This document shows positions 30,733-40,442 of a DNA stretch of 55,445 nucleotides, piece by piece. The notes under the pieces were generated by a model. That model was not told the DNA's origin, did not search any database, and saw only the letters and a program-made list of their open reading frames with translations. The first letter of the stretch is position 1; the number at the start of each line of letters is the position of its first letter. Where the stretch lies: the IMG/VR virus record IMGVR_UViG_3300043654_000004, positions 1-55,445 of that record; one strand, written 5' to 3'. The stretch comes from a virus. The position numbers and the translations under genes were made by a program.

Positions 30733-31707
30733 ATGGCCGCAATTTCAACGATAAAGATTAACGACACAATTGAATTTTGTAAGCGGCTATCCTTTAACCG
30801 GAATTTCGGTATTGGTAATTCACTAGAGCCTGCTTTGACAGCCGCCAATATGACGATTCAGACAATTCTGAATCCTCCATTTATTTTCTGGTGGAACGCC
30901 CAAGAAATTTCTTTTACATGTTCTACTGCCCCCCCCACCTCAGCGATTACGAATGTCGCGTTGTCGGGCAATATTGTAACTCTTCAGACGTTGAATTCTT
31001 GGGCGGTTAACGACGTAATCCTTGTTTCGGGACTTACCGGGGCAGCATTTTTGAATGGCGCAGCTTTGACAGTCCTTCCCGGAGCGACAAGCACACAGGT
31101 GACAGCCTACTTTAATCGTAATGCAAGTTATGGGCCAACCGCAGACGCGGGCACTCTTACGAAGTCTACGACTCAAGATTATACGGTCAACATTCCTCAA
31201 TTTTCGCATATTGAACACGCTTCTGTTCTAGATGCCTTTTCTACTAATTCATCAACGGGGGCGCTTAATAGTAAATGGTATGAGTTAGAAGTCAAAGAAA
31301 CACTTTCTACCGACTCTATTCTAGGACGGCCACAGTTTATTACACCGCATTTTGAAGACCCAAATGGCAATGTTACGTTTCGTGTTATGCCAGCGCCAAG
31401 TAATAACTATCCTGTTTCTGTTCACTGTCAACTTGCTCCGCCTCTTATTACTAGCCTGAATCAGACTTGGGGACCTTTGCCCGATTTTATGCAACATGTG
31501 TATACATGGGGGTTTCTCAGTCTCATGTGGGCCTTTGCGGACGATCCGAGAGTAGGTTTTGCTACACAGAAATTTACATCTGGGTTACTTGCACGAGCGG
31601 AAGGAATTTCCGAAGAAGACCGTAACACATTTTTAAACAATTGGAATATGTTGACAGGACAACAGCAAGCAAAGTTTAACCAAGGGCAACAGGCGCGGGG
31701 TGTTTAG
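30733..31707 (+). CDS. Adaptor/tail-tube-type protein with inserted 'FLNG' module
   Basis: The 324-residue protein has an alpha/beta body resembling podovirus neck or tail-tube adaptors (N-terminal D-T-I-E-F-C-K-R-L, and a C-terminal helical half ending A-D-D-P-R). Inserted at about residues 71-143 is a beta module with V-S-G-L-T-G-A-A-F-L-N-G, shared with the 13138 and 33173 proteins. The stop overlaps the next GTG. Probably part of the head-tail interface. Confidence 0.65.
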   Translation: MAAISTIKINDTIEFCKRLSFNRNFGIGNSLEPALTAANMTIQTILNPPFIFWWNAQEISFTCSTAPPTSAITNVALSGNIVTLQTLNSWAVNDVILVSGLTGAAFLNGAALTVLPGATSTQVTAYFNRNASYGPTADAGTLTKSTTQDYTVNIPQFSHIEHASVLDAFSTNSSTGALNSKWYELEVKETLSTDSILGRPQFITPHFEDPNGNVTFRVMPAPSNNYPVSVHCQLAPPLITSLNQTWGPLPDFMQHVYTWGFLSLMWAFADDPRVGFATQKFTSGLLARAEGISEEDRNTFLNNWNMLTGQQQAKFNQGQQARGV

Positions 31708-31985
31708 TGCCTCAACAATATTATTCTGTATCTTTTTTTCAAGCGAATGGCCAACCCTTAGCGAACGGATATATAACTATCCAACTTAATACAGATGCGA
31801 CTGTAACAAGTACAGGACCGCAAATTGTCGCTGGTAGAATTTTGAATATTCCACTTGATAATAACGGATATGCTAATTTTCTAATTTGGCCGAATTCGCA
31901 ATTAAGTCCGAGTAATACCGTTTATCTTCTCCGAGCGTACAGTCTACAAGGTGAATTAGCTTGGAGCGGGCAATTTAGTCTATAA
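31707..31985 (+). CDS. Small tail protein, paralogue of the 31994 N-terminus
   Basis: The 92-residue protein (GTG start overlapping the preceding stop) aligns along its length with the first ~95 residues of the next protein: both have F-Q-A/D, a G-Q/N-x-L-x-N-G-Y-x-T core, a central D-x-x-G, and a final Y-x-L-x-G-Q/E-L-A. A beta-sandwich fold such as a fibre attachment domain is likely. It looks like a tandem duplication in which this copy stayed short. Confidence 0.65.
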   Translation: MPQQYYSVSFFQANGQPLANGYITIQLNTDATVTSTGPQIVAGRILNIPLDNNGYANFLIWPNSQLSPSNTVYLLRAYSLQGELAWSGQFSL

Positions 31986-31993
31986 GGAATCCG

Positions 31994-33160
31994 ATGGCCG
32001 TTACACCTGTACAATTAATAGGAGGCGCATTTCAAGACTGTTCTGGGAATGTTTTAGTCAACGGTTATTTGACGATGTTTTTAAGTCAAGATGCCAACAT
32101 TGCAGGAGTTGGTGATATCTGTAGCGGCATTTCTGTACGAATACAATTGGATGCACACGGTAACGTTTCTGTAACGCCGCCACAGTATGTTTGGGGTAAC
32201 GACCAAATGTTACCTGTGAATACGTTCTATAGGGTGTTCGGATATACAGCAAACGGACAGTTAGCGTTTGGCCCGGACAATCAGCAAGTCTTCGGAAACG
32301 GCGGAACATTTAACGTAGGAACATGGATTCCTAATCAGGTCATTAGTTGGGTCCCCCCCTTACAACCGTTACTTTTAGAGACGAATGGAACTAAGAACGG
32401 TTCACAAAGTCTTCTTAATCTAGTCGCTGGAAATAATATGACCATTACAGACGATGGTCAAGGTGATATTACTTTCGCGGCAACAGGCGGCGGATTTCAG
32501 AATTGGATTGGATTTAACGCAGCCGGAACTATAGGCGAATCAGTCAATAGTTCTGGAGTAGGTTCAACTTGGCAGTTGACAGGAAGTTCGTCTACACCGT
32601 TAATTCCACCAACAGCAACACAGACGAAAGCAGTAAACCAAAACGCACAATCTGCGGGATTTTCTACAAGTTTCGGGCTATTAGATCAGAATTTGGACCT
32701 TTCTCCCGGAACAATACAAGATTGGTTAGCTAAGACAGCCCTTCTTGGAGCAACTTTTGCTCGGTATTGGATAGGGTTTTCAGATGTCGTTGTAGGCGGA
32801 ATTGGGGCCGCTTTCCCGACTAATACACCTTCTGCAAATTTCATCGGGTTTAGATTTTCAGCAGGTACAGATACTCATCTTGTTGCAGTCTGCCAAACAG
32901 ATTCAACGCATCAGACTATTGTTGATACAGGAATATCGCCAACATTGAGTGCGTCTCCTCAACTTTTTGAGGTTATTCCTACTAGCTCAGGGACTGTCAT
33001 TAACTTTTATATTAATAAGTCATTAGTTGCAACTATTTCCACAAATGTTCCAGCAGCAAGTACGCCTATGGGGTCGTTTATTGTATTCGACGGACAAGCA
33101 AATGTTACTAGTAATGCTTCTACGAATATTTTTTATCTGTATGCTTTATTAAATAGTTAG
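31994..33160 (+). CDS. Tail fibre-type protein with lectin-like C-terminus
   Basis: Of 388 residues, the first ~95 form the same module as the 31707 protein. A Gly/Thr-rich linker follows. The C-terminal ~140 residues have F-I-G-F-R-F-S-A-G-T-D-T-H ... V-A-V-C and a late I-N-F-Y-I-N-K, a concanavalin/LamG-like jelly-roll pattern seen in phage tail proteins. It probably binds host surface glycans or links fibre to baseplate. Start ATG after AAGGAATCCG. Confidence 0.7.
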   Translation: MAVTPVQLIGGAFQDCSGNVLVNGYLTMFLSQDANIAGVGDICSGISVRIQLDAHGNVSVTPPQYVWGNDQMLPVNTFYRVFGYTANGQLAFGPDNQQVFGNGGTFNVGTWIPNQVISWVPPLQPLLLETNGTKNGSQSLLNLVAGNNMTITDDGQGDITFAATGGGFQNWIGFNAAGTIGESVNSSGVGSTWQLTGSSSTPLIPPTATQTKAVNQNAQSAGFSTSFGLLDQNLDLSPGTIQDWLAKTALLGATFARYWIGFSDVVVGGIGAAFPTNTPSANFIGFRFSAGTDTHLVAVCQTDSTHQTIVDTGISPTLSASPQLFEVIPTSSGTVINFYINKSLVATISTNVPAASTPMGSFIVFDGQANVTSNASTNIFYLYALLNS

Positions 33161-33172
33161 AGAGAAAAGTGA

Positions 33173-36100
33173 ATGCCTAATCCATTACAAATAGCGGGGG
33201 CACAATCCGACAAGAATACTCGGTTCGCGGCTATTTATACCGGAAGATTTTTCAGCGGGCTTTGGACTAATCGTTCTCCGTTGCGAGATGCTGCTTCTTC
33301 TAGAACAGAAGAAAAATATTACGGACCACGCGGCGATGCAATGATCGCAGGTTCAAATGTTGAAATTACGAATAAACAAACTGTCTCCCGTCGTCCCGGT
33401 AATCCGATTTATAGTCAATTTAATAGTGCCGTAGGACCTACTACGCCTTGGAATAACATTCTTAGTTTTGATGAATTTCGTCTTAATAAAGGATTGAGTG
33501 ATGTATTCGGAACGGTGACCGAACAAATAGACGTAATGGTTGACACGAGCACTGCGCTTTATGCATTAAACGGAAGTTCGTCTCAACTCGTCTTTACCAA
33601 AACCGCTGGTGCTGGACAAGATTACATGAAGCAGGTTGGTAATGAACTGTACTTCGGCAATGGTATCAACGATAAAAAATGGCTTCAATCTCTTTTCGTA
33701 AGAACATCCGCTAGCAATAGTGCAACATTACAGTTGAATTCGTATCCGTTTATGGATACTTTTCTTATTGACCCTAATGGAAATATTCAACAGATAATTG
33801 GTGCAATTGTTCAAAGTGGTGCAGCTTCGTCTGTAAATAATATTACTGTAACGAATGTTGTTATTGCGAATAATGTAGCAACGTTTACTACGTCTGCTTC
33901 TCCGTTTGTAGATCAACCTATTGGAACACAATTTATGTTCTGGGGATTTACAAATCCTAATACTAAGTTCCTAAATGGATTTACGGTCACATTGACTTCC
34001 GATTGGAGTACGATTAGTACTAGTTTTACCGCTAATATCATTCATCCAAACGTAAGTCAAGCTGACACAGCGTTTATTCAGATTGAAAGTGGTGGAACTG
34101 ACTCTGTACATAATACACTAGTTCTTGGATCAAGTGTTCCAACTTGGGGTACGACCGTACCAAGTTCGTCTAATAATTTTTATGGAAGTTTGACGATTGA
34201 CGGGCAGGCCATTTGGATCAATCGTGGTAATCCGGTAGAAAATTGGGGCCTAGCTGCTCCAACTCAACCATTGACTGTAACCGCATCTGGAACAAGTCAA
34301 GGTTGGATGCCTAAGACATATTATTCTCCTGCAAGTATTTATATTGATAATAATGCAGGCTTTTTATGGCAAGTGACGACTGCCGGAACTACAGGAGCGG
34401 TACAACCATCTTGGCCCGGAAGTCCGACTCCTTCAGCAAAGACTGATATATTGAGCGTAAGTCTTACGAGTAACGTAGTTACATTTAAGACGGCCACTCA
34501 AGCTTATTCTGCTGGTAACATTGTTAATATAGCTGGATTGTTAGGCGCGACGTTTCTTAATGGCCAAGCATTGACGGTTATTTCTACAGGACTGAGCACA
34601 ACTCAATTTGAAGCTAATTTTACTCATGCTAATTATCCGACGACTGCTGATAATGGATATTCATCTTTACCCGGCACTACTCAAGCAGATAATACAGTAA
34701 CTTGGACTTGCATTCAAAGTCCTGCTTCATTGACTTGGGCAACACACAATCATTATTATACGAATGATTATTTAACAGCAATTGCGGGCGGCGTAAATTA
34801 TTTTTATCAGCTATCTAAGCGTACTCAACCTTTTATTAGCGGTTGGTCTAAACCAACAATTTCTCAGGCAGGCTTTGCGTCACCTAATAATGGCGTAAGC
34901 GCATATGCGTGGACTGGTAATCCAAGTACTGCCGGATCATTTGATAAGTTTTATGGAGAAGCAGGTTTAGGGGCCAGTAGTACGTTAATGACAACCCCCG
35001 GATCATTGTTTGCTATTAGTTCTCCGACGATTCCATCGAATACAGGCGTTCCAGCCACTACACAAGGAGCGGCAGGAGATGGATTATTTTTCTTTTCAGT
35101 TAATGGTGCTGGAGAACTGAATACAACAGGTTCGATCAACTCTTTTGGCGGGTTTCAGGAATGGGAAGCAGCATTTATCTGCAATATTTTTATTCCTACG
35201 CCCGGACCTTATTCTTTTTCGGCATCTCACGACGACGGAACTTTTTTCGCATTTGATAATTCTGCTGGAGTTACTAGAAATTCAGGAACAACTTTAGACG
35301 TTCCTGCCAATCCTCCAGCAGTTCCGCAGACCGCCGTTCTGGGAACAGGAACGGGGTATTTGAATCCAGTTGGACAAAATGCGTCTGGATTTTTTCCTAC
35401 AGATTCTGGGTCGTATTCATTTCCTACAGTCGGAAATTATGGCTTAGAGATAGATTGGAAGAATTGGGAAAATCAAAGTAAGATGGTTTTTACCTGTAAT
35501 GGTCAAAATCTTGCTATTTCTCCTGATGAAAGCGGAAGCAGCACTCCAGCATTTCCTCCGTTTACAACGACGGGAGCAACATATAATGCTACTCTTGGTT
35601 TAATTGTTTATGGGTCAGGTGATACCGTACAAGAAGCAGCTAATCAATATACTTGGAGTAATATTGGTCCTGTAAGTGATTTTACGTGGACAGCTAATAC
35701 TCCGTATACGTTACCCGCAACAGTAATCATCGATTCAAACAGCAATCAAGAAGGACCGATTCAGACAGGTATTTCAGGCACTACCGCCCCTGTTTGGCAA
35801 ACAGCGTTAAACGCGATTACGATTGATAATGCTGTTGATAATCTGAAATGGATTAATGAAGGTAATATTCCAACTCAGACTACGACAGGTAAGATTACCG
35901 CAACAAGCGCTCAAGGTTGGGAATATGCAATTGCTCTTGTCAATACGTTAGATAATACTGTTTCTAATATCGGACCCTTAAGTAAAGGAACTGGACCAGT
36001 TGTTAACGGTCAAGTTACTTTTGCTCCCGGAGCGGGGCTGACAACAGCGATTATTGATCCACAAGCTGATTATGTTGCTATTTTCCGAACTACTGATGGC

Positions 36101-37336
36101 TTGACGACGCTGTTATTGGACCCGAGTAATGGGAATACGAATTATACAGTTCCTCTCGTTACTTATCTTCAGTATGGGTTTGTTGATAATACTCCAGATA
36201 CAGGTTTAGATACGTTGATTACTGCTGCTGCTAATGGAGAAAATACTCCCCCCTTGCCCGGAGCAGTTAATCTTACTTATCATCTCAATCGAATTTGGTA
36301 CAGTATTGGAAATATTGTATATTATACAACAGGGCCGTTAGCAACAGTTGGTAATGGGATTAACGGAACTGCGCCGTTGAACTTTGACGTACAAGAAGCG
36401 ATGGTAACTCGGTTAGTTCCGACTGCAATCGGCCTTCTTGTATTTACTGTTTCGGACATACGGATTATTGCTAATAACGGAAATGGAACGATCTTACCGA
36501 GTCTTCCTTACGAACCCGGCATTGGTTTGAGCAATTATAACGCTCTTGACCAGTCAGGACCTATGGTTGGTTTCTTTACGACTGATAGACAGTTCCTTCT
36601 ATTTAACCCTAGTGCGGGCGTACAGGTAATGTCCAGCCCAATCGGAGATCAATTACGGAAGAATACTAATGTTGCACCTACAGCATTTAACCCTAAGACA
36701 GCTTATGTTGCTTGGTATGTCAACGGCGAAGACATGGGATGGTTTCTTGCAGATGGCGCTAACGGTTGGTTTAGACTGATTAATAATCCAGCCCCTGATT
36801 TTGGTATGTCTTGGAGTCCGTTTTCAACGATTGTTGGTGGGGTTAAAGCTATCAAATCTGTTGAAGTTGCTCCGGGAATTCATAATCTGTTAACCGGGCC
36901 TACAGGTTCAGGAAGTATTCTTTATAGAAATCTTGATGCGTCTACAGATGGCGGATTAGGGTTGGCAAGCGGAAATAACTATCCAGCTTTTATGGTCTTT
37001 GGTTCTTATGTTCTTGCTCAACCGGGCCAAGTCGCACAGATTATGTTTATTACGACAGACTCTGTGGCTGTAGGCTCGCCTTTGATTTTAGGACTTCTTA
37101 TTGATGAGGCTTTGCCTTATTTTACGGGAAGTTTTGAAATACTGAAAGACTGGACGAATGATCCTCCGGGATTACCGCCTAGTAAGTCAATTTATGGGCA
37201 AAGATTCTATCTTTCGGAGACTCAAGAACCCGCAGCTTGCAGACATGCTCAAATCATGGTGCAGTGGCCTCCCGAAAACGCTATTAATGAACTTCAGAGC
37301 TTCACAATTTACGGAAGTTTCGTCCAAGAAAGCTAA
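33173..37336 (+). CDS. Large modular tail protein (tail-tube/nozzle-like) with PA14-like domain
   Basis: A 1387-residue protein with several beta modules. An 'FLNG' type occurs at about 225-302 and 423-496. W/GT modules lie at about 312-347, 390-515 (interrupted by the second FLNG module) and 853-891. A PA14-like domain spans about 640-785 (P-Y-S-F-S-A-S-H-D-D-G-T). The C-terminal ~350 residues contain H-L-N-R-I-W-Y-S-I-G-N-I-V-Y-Y and N-x-x-x-W-F pieces as in podovirus nozzle or tubular-B proteins. It should sit at the tail tip and touch glycans. It is far longer than the usual ~800-residue nozzle, because of the inserted modules. Confidence 0.75.
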   Translation: MPNPLQIAGAQSDKNTRFAAIYTGRFFSGLWTNRSPLRDAASSRTEEKYYGPRGDAMIAGSNVEITNKQTVSRRPGNPIYSQFNSAVGPTTPWNNILSFDEFRLNKGLSDVFGTVTEQIDVMVDTSTALYALNGSSSQLVFTKTAGAGQDYMKQVGNELYFGNGINDKKWLQSLFVRTSASNSATLQLNSYPFMDTFLIDPNGNIQQIIGAIVQSGAASSVNNITVTNVVIANNVATFTTSASPFVDQPIGTQFMFWGFTNPNTKFLNGFTVTLTSDWSTISTSFTANIIHPNVSQADTAFIQIESGGTDSVHNTLVLGSSVPTWGTTVPSSSNNFYGSLTIDGQAIWINRGNPVENWGLAAPTQPLTVTASGTSQGWMPKTYYSPASIYIDNNAGFLWQVTTAGTTGAVQPSWPGSPTPSAKTDILSVSLTSNVVTFKTATQAYSAGNIVNIAGLLGATFLNGQALTVISTGLSTTQFEANFTHANYPTTADNGYSSLPGTTQADNTVTWTCIQSPASLTWATHNHYYTNDYLTAIAGGVNYFYQLSKRTQPFISGWSKPTISQAGFASPNNGVSAYAWTGNPSTAGSFDKFYGEAGLGASSTLMTTPGSLFAISSPTIPSNTGVPATTQGAAGDGLFFFSVNGAGELNTTGSINSFGGFQEWEAAFICNIFIPTPGPYSFSASHDDGTFFAFDNSAGVTRNSGTTLDVPANPPAVPQTAVLGTGTGYLNPVGQNASGFFPTDSGSYSFPTVGNYGLEIDWKNWENQSKMVFTCNGQNLAISPDESGSSTPAFPPFTTTGATYNATLGLIVYGSGDTVQEAANQYTWSNIGPVSDFTWTANTPYTLPATVIIDSNSNQEGPIQTGISGTTAPVWQTALNAITIDNAVDNLKWINEGNIPTQTTTGKITATSAQGWEYAIALVNTLDNTVSNIGPLSKGTGPVVNGQVTFAPGAGLTTAIIDPQADYVAIFRTTDGLTTLLLDPSNGNTNYTVPLVTYLQYGFVDNTPDTGLDTLITAAANGENTPPLPGAVNLTYHLNRIWYSIGNIVYYTTGPLATVGNGINGTAPLNFDVQEAMVTRLVPTAIGLLVFTVSDIRIIANNGNGTILPSLPYEPGIGLSNYNALDQSGPMVGFFTTDRQFLLFNPSAGVQVMSSPIGDQLRKNTNVAPTAFNPKTAYVAWYVNGEDMGWFLADGANGWFRLINNPAPDFGMSWSPFSTIVGGVKAIKSVEVAPGIHNLLTGPTGSGSILYRNLDASTDGGLGLASGNNYPAFMVFGSYVLAQPGQVAQIMFITTDSVAVGSPLILGLLIDEALPYFTGSFEILKDWTNDPPGLPPSKSIYGQRFYLSETQEPAACRHAQIMVQWPPENAINELQSFTIYGSFVQES

Positions 37337-37338
37337 TA

Positions 37339-38031
37339 ATGCCTTCGATAAACGACGCACAACAAGCGGATTTAACAGGATATAAACCTGTTGATCCGCT
37401 TCCTGTTTTACCTGCGCTAGTAAAGAATACGCCTAGTTCTGACGTATTCAATCGTTGTCCGCTTCCTCCGTTCAATATCGATCCAGACACATTGCGTCAA
37501 TTTGAAGTAACTGGAAGTGGCGTTCCGCAATTACGAGTTATCCCGCTTCCTATACAAACGGGCGGAACGAGTACAACAACTTTTGTAGGCAATTCTAGTT
37601 CTAGCTCTAGTTCTGGCGGTAGTTCAACTGTTGTTACACCGACAATTACTATTAAAAGCGCGATGTTTACGACAGGTGGAATTCCGGTCGGTAATTGGGT
37701 ATTAGGAACGATTACTCTTTCACGGTCATTTCAGTTAGCTACTATATCCGTTAATAATCCTTGTGAAGTAAGACTTTATGGGTCGAGTTTAACTCAGACG
37801 ATTGATTCATCTAGGCCAGTTGACGCCCCCGTCCCGGCAGAAATAACTCAAGGATTGATTGCAGATGTAATTTTTGATACTGCGCCGTTTACTTGGGGTT
37901 TTCAGAATACTGTTGGATGTAATCAGAGCGCCCCACAGACGACGACTGCTTTTATTACAGTTCTTAATTCAGGAAATACGGCACTTCCGGGCGTACAAGT
38001 CTCAGTTGCTTATGTACCGTTGGAAACTTAA
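37339..38031 (+). CDS. Beta-rich tail-surface protein
   Basis: The 230-residue protein has a Pro-rich N-terminus, a Ser run (GNSSSSSSSGGSS) as a hinge at about residue 80-95, and a C-terminal beta-sandwich of about 130 residues. Its stop overlaps the next ATG (TAATG). A fibre or spike adaptor is likely. No family named. Confidence 0.6.
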   Translation: MPSINDAQQADLTGYKPVDPLPVLPALVKNTPSSDVFNRCPLPPFNIDPDTLRQFEVTGSGVPQLRVIPLPIQTGGTSTTTFVGNSSSSSSSGGSSTVVTPTITIKSAMFTTGGIPVGNWVLGTITLSRSFQLATISVNNPCEVRLYGSSLTQTIDSSRPVDAPVPAEITQGLIADVIFDTAPFTWGFQNTVGCNQSAPQTTTAFITVLNSGNTALPGVQVSVAYVPLET

Positions 38032-38369
38032 TGAATCGACAAGTCTACCCATCAAGTCTCTTTCCCCTTCGGGGAGACGTTAGCGCTGAAGCAGGCGCTA
38101 CAATAGTTGAAGTAATCGGAATTGAAGGGTTTCCGATAAGTGGCCCGCCAACTGGACCAGACACGTTAATATTTAACACAACAACGAATACTTGGAATCC
38201 AACCCAATTAAATGCTTGTGTATTATGTAATGGCGTTCCTGTCTCTGGAGACTATGCTTTTTTCTCTAGAGGTATAGATTTAGCGTTTTTGACAGGCTGG
38301 ACACACGGATTTGCCTATTTTGTATTTCAGAATGGCGTTGGTGTTCCCGGAACGGAGACAAGTAGATAA
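38031..38369 (+). CDS. Small tail-associated protein
   Basis: The 112-residue protein has an N-terminal Val/Ile/Gly-rich part and a Trp-containing middle (T-N-T-W-N-P). It ends with FQNGVGVPGTETSR. It overlaps the previous gene and abuts the next (ATG directly after TAA), so it belongs to the tail-tip operon. No family recognised. Confidence 0.6.
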   Translation: MNRQVYPSSLFPLRGDVSAEAGATIVEVIGIEGFPISGPPTGPDTLIFNTTTNTWNPTQLNACVLCNGVPVSGDYAFFSRGIDLAFLTGWTHGFAYFVFQNGVGVPGTETSR

Positions 38370-38852
38370 ATGTCCATCAATTTTAGTACAACAAGTCCAG
38401 CGGCCCCGGCAGGAAACATCAATGTCACGCCACAAAACGATGGTGCGGGCAATCAATCATTTTACGTTCCTTCTAGCCCAACTATCAATACAGTTATAGA
38501 TTTGACTGCTCAGAATGCTAACATTGGCTCTACATTAATTGTTTCTGCGCCTGCAACTGGACGATATAGAGTTTCAGGGTACGCAATTGTTACGACAGTT
38601 GCTAGTACTGGAGCAGCCACTTCGACATTGCCGAGTATTGTCATCGGTTGGACTGATCCTGATAATTCAACTTCTCAGACACTGACTTTGACCCCGACGA
38701 ATTCTGGAAACGTTTTAACGACTTATCAGCAAGCAATTGGATTTATTAGCGCTAAGACAGCGACAAATATTAACTATTCGACTACAGGATATGCATCGAA
38801 TACAGCAAGTCAGATGCAATATGCGCTTCATATTGTATTAGAAGTGGCTTAA
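38370..38852 (+). CDS. Beta-sandwich tail protein
   Basis: The 160-residue protein is Thr/Ser/Asn-rich with alternating strands (TGRYRVSGYAIVTTVAS; TLPSIVIGWTDPDNS), the pattern of a jelly-roll tail or receptor-binding component. No charged clusters. It is followed 1 bp later by a GNAT gene. No family named. Confidence 0.6.
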   Translation: MSINFSTTSPAAPAGNINVTPQNDGAGNQSFYVPSSPTINTVIDLTAQNANIGSTLIVSAPATGRYRVSGYAIVTTVASTGAATSTLPSIVIGWTDPDNSTSQTLTLTPTNSGNVLTTYQQAIGFISAKTATNINYSTTGYASNTASQMQYALHIVLEVA

Positions 38853-38853
38853 T

Positions 38854-39243
38854 ATGATTACAAGTCGGCCCATCACCCCTGAAGATATAGAAATACTTCA
38901 GAAAGCATTAGATCAGAATGATTTTCATCCTGACCAGAAAACAGAATATTATACGAATGTCGGAGTAACAGACGTTTATGAAAATGAACAAGGGCCGATA
39001 GGTTTTCTACGATATACAAAAGCACTCCGACTTTGTACGGTTTGGACTAGTAATGCTGATCGGGAACGTAACGCGGCTTCGATTATTCAGGCTATTTTTG
39101 ACGCGGTTCAGAAGGCCAGAGCGAATGGGTATTCTGAGATAATTTTTGAAACTACGTCGCCTAAACTTAGTCAGTTTTGCGCTGATAGACTTGGATTTGA
39201 AAAAGCCACTGGCGATACAATGGTTTTGTATGTAAAAGGATAG
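38854..39243 (+). CDS. GNAT-fold N-acetyltransferase-like protein
   Basis: The 129-residue protein has the GNAT order: an N-terminal R-P-I-T-P-E-D-I strand-helix, G-P-I-G-F-L-R-Y, then a helix E-R-N-A-A-S-I-I-Q-A in place of the acetyl-CoA loop, I-I-F-E-T-T-S-P and R-L-G-F-E-K. The Q/R-x-x-G-x-G/A loop is not obvious, so activity is uncertain. Proteins like this are common among podovirus tail genes, where they may be structural or modify virion proteins. Confidence 0.65.
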   Translation: MITSRPITPEDIEILQKALDQNDFHPDQKTEYYTNVGVTDVYENEQGPIGFLRYTKALRLCTVWTSNADRERNAASIIQAIFDAVQKARANGYSEIIFETTSPKLSQFCADRLGFEKATGDTMVLYVKG

Positions 39244-39251
39244 GGTAATTA

Positions 39252-39665
39252 ATGCCACGTGAGAGAATCGAAAATAAGTGCCCTCAAGGGCATGAACTTA
39301 CAGAAGAAAATTCCTTTTTCAATAATCATGGAAATAAATGTTGTAAGATATGTCGAAGAGTAGCAGTAACTAAATACAGAAATTCTGGAAAGGGTGAAAC
39401 TGTATTTTTTAAAAGAGATTTAAAAAAATTAGGCTGGACTGTTGAATTGTTTGAAGCAACTAAGATTGCCCAAAATAATCTTTGTGCTATATGCAAACAA
39501 TCGCATCCTTCAAATAAGAAAAGATTATCCGTAGATCACGACCACGACACAAATATGCCTAGAGGTCTACTGTGTTCTAATTGTAATGCTGGGTTAGGAA
39601 TGTTTAAAGATAATTCCTACTTATTAGAATTAGCCGCGATATATTTAAGAAAGTATGGAAAGTAA
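39252..39665 (+). CDS. Free-standing HNH endonuclease (endonuclease VII-like)
   Basis: The 137-residue protein has an N-terminal zinc finger (C-P-Q-G-H-E ... C-C-K-I-C) and a complete endonuclease VII-like HNH: C-A-I-C-K-Q, L-S-V-D-H-D-H, then R-G-L-L-C-S-N-C-N-A-G-L-G. All core residues are present. It sits between a GNAT gene and an internal virion gene without an intron, so it is a free-standing homing endonuclease. The 47605 gene shares its N-terminal finger and distal part. Confidence 0.9.
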   Translation: MPRERIENKCPQGHELTEENSFFNNHGNKCCKICRRVAVTKYRNSGKGETVFFKRDLKKLGWTVELFEATKIAQNNLCAICKQSHPSNKKRLSVDHDHDTNMPRGLLCSNCNAGLGMFKDNSYLLELAAIYLRKYGK

Positions 39666-39668
39666 ATC

Positions 39669-40415
39669 ATGTTTGTAACTACAAAGATAGTCTTTTCATC
39701 GACGTATGAAGTGCTAGAGCATGAAGGATACGAATATGAAGGTCCAGTTGCACGGTGTTGTGACGCATCGAAGCAGCAAACTGGCGCGGCAGCAACACAA
39801 CAAAGTTTGATGAATCAAATGACAGGTCAAATGACTCAAGTCTTTGGCAACGATAATCAAGTATTTAATAATTTGATGGCGTCTGTTCAACAAACAGTGG
39901 CCGCTGGCCCCGGACAACAAGGGTTTAGTCAAGCTGAATTGAATGCTATGAATTCTCAGGCTATTACTAATAACGCCAATCAATATAAAAACGTCTCAGG
40001 CGCAGTTAAATCAGGAGAGGCAGCGCAAGGCGGCGGTAATAGTGTAAGTAATGCTGGAGCAACAATCGGATTGAATACGGGGATTGCGGAGCAAGCGGCT
40101 GCTAATACGGCGAATTCATTGAATCAGATTACGCAGGCGAATTATGCAACAGGCCGACAAAATTATCAAAATGCAGTAGCTACAGAACAAGGACTGACAA
40201 ATTCATTTAATAATCTTTCCAGTCTAGAAAATTCTGCCCAAGCTGGAACAGAAGCAAATTATAAAAATCAGGCTGCAATCGGTAGTCAAAATCAATGGTT
40301 GACTAAAGATATTTCAAGTCTTGCAATGTCAGGAGTTAGCGCTATGGCAAGCGGCGGAGTAGACTCGTTAGGAACTTTAGCTAGTCAACAAGGTAGCGGA
40401 AATATTGGATGGTAG
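39669..40415 (+). CDS. Internal virion (ejection-type) protein A
   Basis: The 248-residue protein is rich in Gln, Asn, Ala and Ser with mostly helical, low-charge sequence (MNQMTGQMTQVFGNDNQVFNNL). This is typical of the small internal virion protein of podoviruses such as T7 gp14. Two larger proteins of similar nature follow, giving the familiar three-gene ejection set. A Cys-Cys (residues 30-31) occurs near the N-terminus. Confidence 0.65.
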   Translation: MFVTTKIVFSSTYEVLEHEGYEYEGPVARCCDASKQQTGAAATQQSLMNQMTGQMTQVFGNDNQVFNNLMASVQQTVAAGPGQQGFSQAELNAMNSQAITNNANQYKNVSGAVKSGEAAQGGGNSVSNAGATIGLNTGIAEQAAANTANSLNQITQANYATGRQNYQNAVATEQGLTNSFNNLSSLENSAQAGTEANYKNQAAIGSQNQWLTKDISSLAMSGVSAMASGGVDSLGTLASQQGSGNIGW

Positions 40416-40442
40416 TGGAAATATTGGATTCTAAAGGCTATA

